The translations under genes and the position numbers were made by a program. Below, in pieces: positions 44,936 through 54,602 of a stretch of 64,000 bases of DNA. The notes under the pieces were generated by a model, which worked only from the letters and a program-made list of their open reading frames with translations, did no database searches and had not been told where the DNA came from. Every line of letters starts with the position of its first letter. Positions within the stretch are counted from its first letter, which is position 1. Origin of the DNA: Chondrus crispus (taxonomy: Eukaryota > Rhodophyta > Florideophyceae > Gigartinales > Gigartinaceae); assembly GCF_000350225.1 (NCBI RefSeq), contig NW_005179180.1:53009-117008 (forward strand), written 5' to 3'.

Positions 44936-46706
44936 TTAGCCGCTCGCGTCGTTTGAGGGCACGCGGGCCCCTGACCCACGGTTGTTCGGAGGACAGTACC
45001 CCGGGTGCGGGGGCAATTCGGCGTCCATGTCCGCCAAGGAGGGCATTGTGACACGAGTCATACTCTCACCGCTCGCCCAGTTTCGGGACGGGCGAGGGTC
45101 AGACCCGTACGCGGCGTACGGGTAACGGATGGTAGAGGTAGCAGGGCCGTGAGGAACGCCACCAGCTGGCAGGGGCGCCGACTGAGCCAAACGCAAGCGG
45201 TCGCGCTCGCACCGGTAGCGTTCGCGATCGTACACCGCCCGCTCTTAGGCCGCGGCTTGGCGCTCGGACGCCTCGCGCACGGACCCTAGCTCCCGGTTCA
45301 CCCGCTGCAGTTCCGCGGAGCGCATTGCCAGGTCGTCACGTAGACCGCGCGCTTCATCACTCCGAGTGAGGAACCATTCAGCCAGGGTATCGACCAACCC
45401 GCCTACGGTCCAAGCTCGCCGGCTGGCAACGCCTCACCCTAGCACTACCTTGGGGGCGACCATCAGCTCCTCGTGGGGGAGCACCAGCTCACGTATGCGG
45501 CGCCCCCGGGGCGCACCCTGCCTCACCGCGTCGAGTGGTGGGACGGGGAGGACAGCGTCTGAAGGAACAGGACCACCTGCGGGGTCGTGATCGGCACCCC
45601 GCGTCGGTCGAGAGGGGTACAGGGCGACACCAACGGAGTCTCCGCCCACGGCGTCGAGGTCCCGGTAGCGCTTCCGACGTGCACGCCGGTGTTCGGAACC
45701 AACCCCTCCCCTCCTTTCCCCGTTACCGACGGCCGGGGGCACGGGACGGGGACGCGCGGCGAAGGCGTCCATGGTTGGTTCGTACGTCAGGAAGGAGCTA
45801 CGGGCGCCCGTGGTATAGTCCATCCACGAACGGTGGTTCAGAGGACTGACCTCTCTAACCCGGCCCATGAGGCTAATGGCATGGCTGAAAGTCCACGGGA
45901 CGTGAGCAGAGCCGACGTCGGATGGATGCAGTGCGACGTCGGGAAGGCCCGACGCGACGCTCCCCACGAACGTGACCGTGGGGACGGGCTGCACGAACGC
46001 ACGCTCGTTCATACACACCTCCGACACGAAAGCGCAGCACACGGACCACGCCCACTCGCGCTCATAGTTGTACGCGAGCCGCGGGTGGGCTGGGTGCTGT
46101 GGATCGGCGCACGCGATGCCAAAATGTTTCAGAATGGGAGGCAGCAAGGGGTGTACCCCCAACGACGGAAAGCTCTCCCGCACGACCAAGGGGAGAGCGG
46201 GAAAATCATCAACCGACAACCCGGACGCGAAGGCGGCAGATGGGACGACACGACCGTCCGCCTCGTTCTCTCTCCCCTGTAGGCGGACCAGTCGTGGTGA
46301 GCGAAACCCACGGCGTATAGCCGCATCAAGGAACACGAGGACTTCTGTAGAGCCACGAGGGGCTTGGTGAAGGCGTAGGGGCCGGGCGAGACGTACAGCC
46401 CCGCCACCTCTGACAGCACGAAGCGTCGGGGGTCTACCTGCACCGACCCGGCCAGGAGCGCCCCCATACGATCAACGTAGATGACCTCCGCCACGCTGTA
46501 CGCCAATGTACGGTCGCCCGGCAGCTCGTCCGGGAGCGGGTAGCCGACCCCGCCGCCTTCGGCCATTAAGCGGTGAAGGGCCGAAGACGCTTCTTCGAGG
46601 CCGCCCGTCTCGTACACCTTAAACACGCGGGCGAGATCGGGTCGAAGCCACCCGCACGAGATCACCTCCGCCACGGTGATCCCGGAACGGCCCCGGCGTG
46701 ACCAAG
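44936..46706 (-). pseudogene. Antisense gene of element C, C-terminal part
   Basis: Continues 60642-60118 after removal of B2; the join at the ccaag duplication keeps the frame. It reads SRRGRSGITVAEVISCGWL and on to about 46290, where a frameshift occurs. It continues PSAAFASGLSVDDFPALPLV, then AYNYEREWAWSVCCAFVSEV, then VPWTFSHAISLMGRV. A stop at 45434 is followed in frame by a coiled-coil-like stretch (GLRDDLAMRSAELQRVNREL), a second stop near 45250 and a tail ending at 44936. Position and strand match the A and B antisense genes. Sequence likeness is weak and rests on blocks such as YNYEREW...VCCAF against KYERRMR...VFVAY. Confidence 0.6.
46702..46706. repeat. Target-site duplication ccaag, left of B2
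   Basis: ccaag directly precedes the 5' LTR of B2 and is repeated at 60118-60122. Confidence 0.92.
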
Positions 46707-47666
46707 TGTAGTGCAATACGCACCTGAAAAGGGGGTGAAAAGAAAGGAAAATATTTTGGATATAACAAGTAGTCCGGGTTGGGGGACACACGTGTGAATA
46801 ATTGCACAGTTTTAATTTTTAATTATTTTATTTAGTTAATTAGTAGCATTAATTTTGCTGACATTAGATTAGATTTAGGATCTAGCGCCGCGAGCTACTG
46901 TAGTGGCTCCGGCGGGGCGATATATACCTTAGCCCTCTGACCACCAAGTCAGTAAAGGTAACCCGAGTTGCCAGAGTCTGATATCGCCTTGGTTGAAGTC
47001 CGTCTTTTACAAGACATTCCCTTTAACTACAGATTACTTTATCCTTTGCGCTCGGGGGTCCCCCTTTTTTCCTTATCAATTTCCTTTATTTCCCTATCCT
47101 AATTTCCCTTAATCTTGAGTTGGTCCCACCTTGTAGGATTGCGATCCGCAACGTGACGTCATTTGCCATCAGGCTTTTGTGTTGGTGCACCAGTGGTGCT
47201 TTTCTCAGTGTTGGTTCCATCGGAATCTGGTTGCGACCGATCCGTTGTTGGTACTTTGCCATCGGGCAGTACGACGGTGTAGCGCTGCTACGTTTTCTTC
47301 TTTCCCGACGGGCTACGTTGCGACGTCCCCGTTGAAGACCTTATCAAGGGTATAAGGTGTACAAGGCGCTCTTCGAGCATTGGATTTACGACCCATCGGA
47401 CCAGGTTTACTTAAACACCCCTCCGAACTCGTCGAGCAGTTGCCTTTACAAGTCTCTACCACCATTTACCGATCCCGGGCTGGGCCCTTCTCTTTGCCCC
47501 CCCTATCAGGGATCCGAGCTACTGCGGGCCGCAAACCCGCTTAAAGAGGACAGGGAGCTTCGAACACTCCGTAGCGCTGTGCCGTTGGCAGTTGTTGTTT
47601 TTGTTGCTGTTGTTTGTGTTGGACCGTCGGACCTTGGTCTCTGCCTAACAGGCGCATTGCACTACA
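46707..47666 (+). repeat. 5' LTR of B2
   Basis: 960 bp with termini TGTAGTGCAA and TTGCACTACA, a perfect inverted repeat. TATA-like gatatatacc lies near 46918. Confidence 0.95.
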
Positions 47667-47670
47667 AAAG

Positions 47671-47717
47671 TGGTCTCCCGACCTAGAAACTTTGCGTACT
47701 GGAGACCCGACCTAGAA
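47671..47717 (+). promoter_or_regulatory. Primer binding site of B2, tandemly duplicated
   Basis: TGGTCTCCCGACCTAGAA at 47671-47688 is four bases after the LTR. A second near copy, TGGAGACCCGACCTAGAA, is at 47700-47717 and is also followed by act(t/g). Only the first has the exact sequence shared by the other families. Confidence 0.7.
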
Positions 47718-47837
47718 ACTGCGTAAGCTGAAACGAACTACAGGAGTTTTCTCTGCGACGTAAGTTTATTCAGGTGCTATAGCGTTTTCTATTTTTTTCT
47801 TTGTGTTAAGTTAGATTCTTTTTTTTTGAAACGAACC

Positions 47838-50123
47838 ATGTCAACAAGCGCACCCGGGGACGTCGGTCCCGGGGCGAGCAGAGTGGGATCGGCAAGGGCG
47901 TCGAGGATCCCGCGAAGTCCTCGCACCCGAAACCAGGCCAATACGGCCACGGATCCCGAAGGTCAAGAATCCCCGACGGGGATTGACGCCGACAAGGATA
48001 ATCTATCCTACAGGTTCGAGAAGATGGGCGAGGAAATTCGCCAAGAGATGACGAAAAATCTCGAGGCTGAATTGGCCCTCGTCCGGAAGCAACTGGAGTT
48101 GCAAGCCTCCGAGTTCCACGCCGTTTTAGGAGAGGTATCGGCTCGAGTGGATCTCGTCGAGAAGGAGCGAGGTGAGGCGACCGACGGTCTGGAGCCGGAG
48201 GTCCTAGCTTCGTTAAAAATTTCGGTCAAGGACGCAAGGCGCGACACGAATCAAGCTTTGGAGTCCTTAGGTAAATTTAGAAGCAGTATCGACGACCGGT
48301 TCGACCGCGCCGCTCATCGTCTCAAGGACCTTGAACAGGTCGCCGGGCAAGAGCCGCTCCCCACGGGTCGAGAAGGCGACCGTCGATCGAACAAGGACAA
48401 GGCCGCTGTACAGCGGAGTTCCAAGTCGAAGACTTCGAAGAAGAATCTGCGACGCCGGAGCAAGAGTCACTGTAGTGACGAGCCGGAGGGCCAGGACTCA
48501 ACGGCCGAGTCGAATGGCCTTTCCGAAGATGGTGACGACGGTTCGTCGAACCATGCCAGCGATTCCGAACATCTTTCAGAGGAAGGAAAAGGAATTTCGC
48601 AGGGCAAGAAAATTTCCTCCAGACGGGGCGGAGTCACTTCGTCCGCCTCGCGGAGAGACAAGGACGCGGAGCCCGAAGATGTCGCAACGCGGCGCGGGCC
48701 GCGATGGGAGGAGTTGGAGGAGCTGAATCCGACCAACCACCTCTTCTAGAAATTACTTTCGTACCGAACGTACCGCTTGCGGAACCCGCAGACATATTTG
48801 TCAAGTTCCCGGCGGACCGCCGTGCGAAAAATCAGGAGAGATATTCCGCCTAAGGTGAAGAAGGACAACACGTTCACAGGTGAGGACGGGGTCCTTGTGT
48901 TGGATTTTTTGGCGAAATTAGTTCAAGAGTTTGATACTCAAGAGATGAACGAGGGGCAAGCGATCCGCTTGTTGCCCGAATTTTTAAGCGGCATCGCCTT
49001 GAGACAATAAACTTCGGTGTCTCAGACGGCCGGGGCCCATCAAGGAAAGGTATCCGTTTGGCCGGAGGCCGTACAGTGGTTGTTGAGGAGTTTCGCAACC
49101 GACGAGGCGATCCGTCAAGCCGTGCTCGCATTGCGAGAGGTTCAGCAAAGACCGTGTGAAGACGAGATGGAATTTTATATCCGTCTGACGGACGCAAGCA
49201 ATCGATGTGGAAACGTTTAGTCGATGGAAGAACAAATGAAGATGTTTATTGAAGGACTCGATTCGAGTATCAAGCCGATGGTATCTCAATACCGACAAGA
49301 CAATCGGGACGTTTCGTTTTTGAGACTAGTTAATTACGCGAAGGCGCATGGCTCGGCGAGCCGCGCTAAGGACAAGAAGACCAAGAAGGTCACAATCCAG
49401 ACGCCGTCGGCGATCAGGGCAGGTAGGAAGCCGAGAGCTTCTTATCCCGGTCGCAAAAGTCACGCCGCAGTCCATTTAGCCGGGTCCATGTCCGCGCCAG
49501 ATGAGCGCGGTGCGCACGGAAGTAGCGAGAATCACTACGAGGGCGCGTTGGTAGCCGAAGGCGAGTTCATTGAGCCATCGGAGGGCTACGGGCACGAGGA
49601 CTACGGGGCAAGCGGGTCGTCAACTTTACCGACGCCTGCATACACGACGGAGTCGTTTTCAGAGCCCACGGATCCCGTGATGATGTTTCGGGGGCGCGGC
49701 CACACACCGGCGCCGCGCATTCCGATGGAAGACAAGGGTAAGACGTTTCGAAGGCCAGGCTGGATGGGAAGGCCGCAACGTCAAGGAAGACCGCCGGCCC
49801 GTGGAGGGCCTAGGCCGCAATATCCCGTCAAGACGCACGGACTGGTGTGCTATCATTGTTATGAAAAGGGGCACGCCGCGCCAACGTGCATTCTTTCCCT
49901 CCGGGAAATGCACCGAGTTTTGGAAAATTATGAGGCGTTGTCACCGATGGAGAGGTTAGGGATACCATCGACGAGTTACCTGAAGGTCAAGAATTGGTTC
50001 GATTCGCAGACGGCGAGCGCGCCGAGTGCTTCAACGCCGAGGTCGAACCAACCCTTCAGAGGGCCCGCCGCGGGACCCGCGCCGTCGGATGTGAGAAGGA
50101 TCCCGCCACGGCAGGAAAACTAG
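47838..50123 (+). pseudogene. gag: gag of element B2, three in-frame stops
   Basis: ATG at 47838 (MSTSAPGDVGPG). All parts stay in one frame to the TAG at 50121, but stops interrupt at 48747 (TAG), 49008 (TAA) and 49218 (TAG, where B1 has a Tyr codon). Order: charged helical N-terminus, Lys/Arg-rich linker (48380-48480), acidic/Ser linker, gag core (GEDGVLVLDFLAKLVQEF, about 48880), and a second half with EEQMKMFIEGLDSSIKPMV. A canonical zinc knuckle, CYHCYEKGHAAPTC, lies near 49850. Pol overlaps its last 130 bases in the -1 frame. Confidence 0.92.
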
Positions 50124-53100
50124 AGAGGGGAATCTCGCATGAGTCGCGAGAGGCACAGGGTCGACGTACTGTGCCCGGGGCTCGGCCCCGTTCCCCGTCT
50201 CTAAGGGAAAAATCAGGCCTCGAGGAGGAGGTTGTTGGATTGGTGGATAAGCCCGAAGGGCCAGCTCAAGTCAAGAAAATTCTGAGCCGGGCCCGAGATC
50301 ATCCGCTGGAAGAAGTTCGGAGACCCTGGTACAGGGTTAAGCGAAGGGAGTGTCCCGAGAAGATTTTGGTTCTTGCGCGGAAAAACTACAAAGTTTACGC
50401 GGACATCGGACCCACAATCGGATTGATGAGCCGGGTGTTGTCTGTTTTAGGCACCGGCGCGGGACCGAACCTTGTGCGAAAATCGGAACTCCCGGCTGGA
50501 ATGGAGTCTCTAGTGTCCTACGGACCGACCCAAGACATCGGTGACGCGAACAATAGGCCACTTCGGACTCTCGGCACGATTAGAATGCCTGTGAGACTTG
50601 GAAAATTTGTGGCGGCAGCCGAGTTTATTGTATGCGAAAAACTAGCAGTCCCGCTAATTCTAGGCGCGGACTACTGTGACCGGTTTGTGGAAGCAATTTA
50701 TCCAAGGAAGAAAACGGTTGAGTTGGCGGATTTCTCGGAGGTTCCGATAGTTAGACGGTTCTCGACGAGAAGAGGGAAGAAGAATCTCGTCCCGGGAGAA
50801 GACGAAAATGATGGAAAGGTGGAGCGAATTTCCCCTAAGGTAAAAGTGGCAAGAGCCACGACTATCGAGCCAGGGACGCAACGCGTCGTGGAATGCACCT
50901 CGAAGAGGGCGGGCCTGGTTGTGGTTCAGCCGTACTCGTCGTTGTACGAAAGGCACGGGCTGACGTGTACAAATGGTGTTGTTCAGGTCGAGCCTGACCA
51001 GCCATTTCGTTTACTCGTTGCAAATTTTAGGAAGTACCCTGTCAGGGTGCAAAAAGGCCAAGTGGTGGCAGAATTATTACCGCACCCGAGAGCCGCGCTC
51101 GAGAGCAAAACCACCATTGGTGAAGTTCTCGGAATTCAAGAAAGGAAGAAGGAAAATTCTCCTAATTCCACCAAGACGCCTACGGGCGAGACAAGATGCG
51201 AACCCCCGGATCAAGACCGCGAGGAACAGCAAGGAGAACGGGAGGAAAGGCTCTCCGCGACGGCAACTACGAAGCCGGAGCGGCGGACTGAGCCTCCCCC
51301 GCCGGACGTGGAGGAACTCGACCTGAGCCACGTGCCGGACCGGCTGCGCGAAAGATTCCGACGAATGTTGAAAAAGTATTCCCGCATGTGGGATGGGACC
51401 CTCGGTGAGATCAACACCACGGTCCACCGGATTGAACTGGCCCCGGATACAAGGCCAATTGCACAAGCTCCCTACCGAGCCGGTCCAAAGGCTCGGGAGG
51501 TCGAGGACGCAGAAGTACAGAAGATGTTAGAAGCAGGAGTCATCGAACCGGCGCAGTCAGAATGGGCGTCGCCCGTTTTATTAGTGCCTATGCCGGACGG
51601 ATCGATGCGCTTTTGCGTAGAATATAGTCGGTTTAACGCGGTGACGGTAAAGGACACGTATCCTTTACCGCGCATGGATGAGTGCCTGGACTCGCTTCGC
51701 GACACCAAGGTTTTCTCCGCGTTGGACGCGATCTCGGGATATTGGCAGATGCCTATCCCTGAGCGCGACCGCGACAAGACCGCATTTTCGTGTCACTCAG
51801 GACTGTATCGCTTCTCAAGAATGCCCTTCGGGCTAACTAACGCGCCAGCGACGTTTCAGAGAGCAATGGATATCCTGCTCTCTCCGTTCCGTTGGAAGTG
51901 CTGTTTGGTGTATTTGGACAACATAATAATTTTTAGCAAGTCGTGGGAGGAGCACATCGTGCACGTGGATGAAATACTTTCTGTATTGGAAAAGGCAGGT
52001 GTGAAGCTCAAGCTTCGCAAGTGTGAATTTTTCGTCGAAAAGATCAAGTACCTGGGCCATGTCGTTCGGCCAGGTACATTGGAAGTGGACGCTGCGCGAA
52101 CCGTCGCATTGGAACAAGTGAGGTACCCCCAAACGCAGACCCAGCTCAGGAGCTTCTTGGGACTTTGTAATGTCTACCGCAGATTCATTCCGCATTATGC
52201 GAAAATCGCGCATCCGCTCAATCAACTGTTGAAGAAGGGACAACCAGTCCAGTTGGAAGGATTCGACGAACCGTGCGAAAAAGCTTTTCATAAGCTCAAG
52301 GACGCTATCTTGGCGCCACCGGTTTTGGCGCTGCCGAAGAAGGACCTACCCTACTCGGTAGACACTGATGCAAGCGACTATCAAATCGGCGCTGCATTAT
52401 TTCAGACACACACGGATGCGCAACGTAAACCCATCGGGTTCTTTTCAAGAACGTCAGCCGCAGCCGAGAGAAACTATTCTGTATCAGAAAAAGAATGCCT
52501 AGCGGTAATTTGGGCCGTACAGACTTTAAGACCATATCTATATGGCGAGCACTTCAGTGTGCATACCGACCATGCCTCATTGAGGTGGTTGATGAACGTA
52601 ACCGACCCCAGCGGGAGATTGATCCGATGGAGGCTCCGCCTCTCGGAATTTGATTTCGAAATCAAGTACAAGAAGGGCAAGGCTAACAGCCAAGCTGATT
52701 CCCTGTCAAGATTACGGACCGCAGGAGAAACCGTCGACGAAATCGACGACGAAATTCCATGCTTTATGGCCGAACCGGCCGAGGGAACGGTGAAGGACGA
52801 GGACAGTTTTGACGGGTTAGACGACATCCTCGCTCTTGAGGGGGGGACCGCCCCTGAGCGCCTCGATCAATTCCAAGCTGTCACTCCGGAGGAGCTCATT
52901 CGCGAGCAAGCCGTCGACCCCTTCTGCAACCGCATCAAGGAAGAAATGGACGCCGGAAAGGTGAGAACGTTCAGCATGGAGACCGAGGAACTCGAAGGAA
53001 CTCTATGCCGCACCGCGGCGGAGTTTGTACAAGTGGTGATACCACAATCGTTAAGGGACCGCGTCCTAGGGTTGAGCCACTACGCAAAATTGGCAGGCCA

Positions 53101-54553
53101 CCCGGGAGGCAGGAAACTTTACAAGACATTGAGAAGATATTTTTATTGGCCTACGATGGCCCTAGACTGCTACGCAGTCGCGAAGAATTGCGCCGCATGC
53201 GCGCGGGAAAGGGTGAAGTTAAGAAGAAACACGAAGGAAATGAAGCTGTTCACGCCCAAAGCTCCGCTAGAGTTTGTCGCCATCGACATTCTCGGCGAGC
53301 TAATTACAACTAAACGAGGAAATCGGTATATTCTCGTGATCAGCGATCGATACTCGAAACTGGTACGAACCGTACCGTTGAAGAAGATATCAGCTGCACA
53401 CATCGCACAAGCCTTCGTTTACCATTGGGTATTTGTGTACGGACCGCCGGTCAAGCTGCTGTCCGACAATGGAACACAATTCACGGCCCGGTTCTTTCAG
53501 AACGTCTGTCGAATTCTCGGCATACGCAATGTGTTCACGACTACGTACCACCCGCAAGCCAACGGCCAAGTTGAGAAGTTTAACCGCACGCTGACTTCCG
53601 CGTTGCGAAAATATGTTGGAGAGCATCCCAAAGACTGGGACTTATTTAGCGACGCTGTGACGTTCGCATACAACACACAAGTTTATCGAACTACGAACAT
53701 TGCGCCCTTCCAGCTGGTGTTAGCTCGGGCGCCGAGAAGCATTGCGTTACAAGCGCAACCAACTTTGGAGAACTTTAGCTCGTCACGAGCATACTACCTG
53801 AAATGGCAGTCGTGGTTGGAAAGCCTGATGAAAGGCGCTGGTAAGAGCTTGCGGAAAGAACAAGCGCGCTACAAGCGAAATTTCGACGCAAGGCTCCGCA
53901 AGCCGAAGTATGACATCCCTTCAGGATCATACGTATTCCTTCGAAAGGAGCAAGGCACGGCCACCGAGCCGAAACAGAAGTTGGCACAAGTGGCTACGGG
54001 TCCGTATCAAGTGAAGGAGTCAACTGAGAATACGGTCGTCATATCCATCAGCGACCAAGAAGAGCGCATGTCGCGAGATAGAGTCGAATTAGCCCCTAGT
54101 CCCATGGACTACACGCCGATAGTCGGGCTACGACAAGCGCTACAATTTCTCAACACAGGAGGAAAACGAGAAGGACCCGCCGCGCAAACGAAAGATAGGA
54201 TGGATGACGGACCGTTGATAAATCAGGAAGCTATGGGGACCCCGCCCGGTCTACAAGAGATGGGAGGTTCGGAAGAACAGGGTGAGGAGGAGTCACTGAC
54301 TCTTCGGAAGGGGGACGGACAGTTGGACACGCAGGAAGAAGGAGCCCGGAGTCAGGAGTATGTGATCGACAAGACCGTGGACCACGGCTACGACGGGGAG
54401 AAATTAATTCTCAAAGTGAGATGGTATGGGTATACCCTCAAGGACGCAACGTGGGAACCCATCGAGCAATTGCCCCGCAGCGCGGCCGTCACGTATTTCC
54501 GACGGAAAAGACTATCCTTGCCCGCGCAGGTCGCGCAAGCGCAATCAGGATAG
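49994..54553 (+). CDS. pol: pol of element B2, open but with active-site substitutions
   Basis: A 1519-codon open frame overlapping the end of gag. The expected entry is by -1 slippage at 50114-50120, so the residues before that point are probably not made. Protease reads LGTGAG (residue 153) where B1 has LDTGAG, so the catalytic Asp is Gly. In RT, VDYRRLN of relatives is VEYSRFN (residue 543) and the YLDD box is YLDN (residue 643). The other RT Asp (SALDAISGYWQ), RNase H (TDASDY, TDHASLRWLM), the integrase HHCC finger and D,D,E (AIDILGEL, SDNGTQF, NGQVEKF) are kept. The chromodomain ends the protein (YVIDKTVDHGY...LKVRWYGY...DATWEP). The integrase could still be active; protease and RT probably are not. 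Confidence 0.93.
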   Translation: MVRFADGERAECFNAEVEPTLQRARRGTRAVGCEKDPATAGKLERGISHESREAQGRRTVPGARPRSPSLREKSGLEEEVVGLVDKPEGPAQVKKILSRARDHPLEEVRRPWYRVKRRECPEKILVLARKNYKVYADIGPTIGLMSRVLSVLGTGAGPNLVRKSELPAGMESLVSYGPTQDIGDANNRPLRTLGTIRMPVRLGKFVAAAEFIVCEKLAVPLILGADYCDRFVEAIYPRKKTVELADFSEVPIVRRFSTRRGKKNLVPGEDENDGKVERISPKVKVARATTIEPGTQRVVECTSKRAGLVVVQPYSSLYERHGLTCTNGVVQVEPDQPFRLLVANFRKYPVRVQKGQVVAELLPHPRAALESKTTIGEVLGIQERKKENSPNSTKTPTGETRCEPPDQDREEQQGEREERLSATATTKPERRTEPPPPDVEELDLSHVPDRLRERFRRMLKKYSRMWDGTLGEINTTVHRIELAPDTRPIAQAPYRAGPKAREVEDAEVQKMLEAGVIEPAQSEWASPVLLVPMPDGSMRFCVEYSRFNAVTVKDTYPLPRMDECLDSLRDTKVFSALDAISGYWQMPIPERDRDKTAFSCHSGLYRFSRMPFGLTNAPATFQRAMDILLSPFRWKCCLVYLDNIIIFSKSWEEHIVHVDEILSVLEKAGVKLKLRKCEFFVEKIKYLGHVVRPGTLEVDAARTVALEQVRYPQTQTQLRSFLGLCNVYRRFIPHYAKIAHPLNQLLKKGQPVQLEGFDEPCEKAFHKLKDAILAPPVLALPKKDLPYSVDTDASDYQIGAALFQTHTDAQRKPIGFFSRTSAAAERNYSVSEKECLAVIWAVQTLRPYLYGEHFSVHTDHASLRWLMNVTDPSGRLIRWRLRLSEFDFEIKYKKGKANSQADSLSRLRTAGETVDEIDDEIPCFMAEPAEGTVKDEDSFDGLDDILALEGGTAPERLDQFQAVTPEELIREQAVDPFCNRIKEEMDAGKVRTFSMETEELEGTLCRTAAEFVQVVIPQSLRDRVLGLSHYAKLAGHPGGRKLYKTLRRYFYWPTMALDCYAVAKNCAACARERVKLRRNTKEMKLFTPKAPLEFVAIDILGELITTKRGNRYILVISDRYSKLVRTVPLKKISAAHIAQAFVYHWVFVYGPPVKLLSDNGTQFTARFFQNVCRILGIRNVFTTTYHPQANGQVEKFNRTLTSALRKYVGEHPKDWDLFSDAVTFAYNTQVYRTTNIAPFQLVLARAPRSIALQAQPTLENFSSSRAYYLKWQSWLESLMKGAGKSLRKEQARYKRNFDARLRKPKYDIPSGSYVFLRKEQGTATEPKQKLAQVATGPYQVKESTENTVVISISDQEERMSRDRVELAPSPMDYTPIVGLRQALQFLNTGGKREGPAAQTKDRMDDGPLINQEAMGTPPGLQEMGGSEEQGEEESLTLRKGDGQLDTQEEGARSQEYVIDKTVDHGYDGEKLILKVRWYGYTLKDATWEPIEQLPRSAAVTYFRRKRLSLPAQVAQAQSG
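50114..50123 (+). promoter_or_regulatory. Decayed -1 frameshift site at gag stop, B2
   Basis: G GAA AAC TAG. B1 has the canonical G GGA AAC TAG at the same point, so one base change has weakened the slip site here. Confidence 0.55.
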
Positions 54554-54582
54554 TGGTAACCAAGAATCTCACATGTCAGTGT

Positions 54583-54602
54583 CAGTGCGGTAACCCGCAC
54601 TG
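54583..54602 (+). promoter_or_regulatory. Hairpin just after pol stop, B2
   Basis: CAGTGCGG-TAAC-CCGCACTG, 30 bases past the pol stop. The same stem with a different loop is in B1. Confidence 0.55.

Noticed and set aside
46707-46716. TGTAGTGCAA/TTGCACTACA ends as terminal inverted repeats of a DNA transposon
   Set aside because: The same ends bound long direct repeats with a PBS and polypurine tract inside, which is the LTR arrangement.
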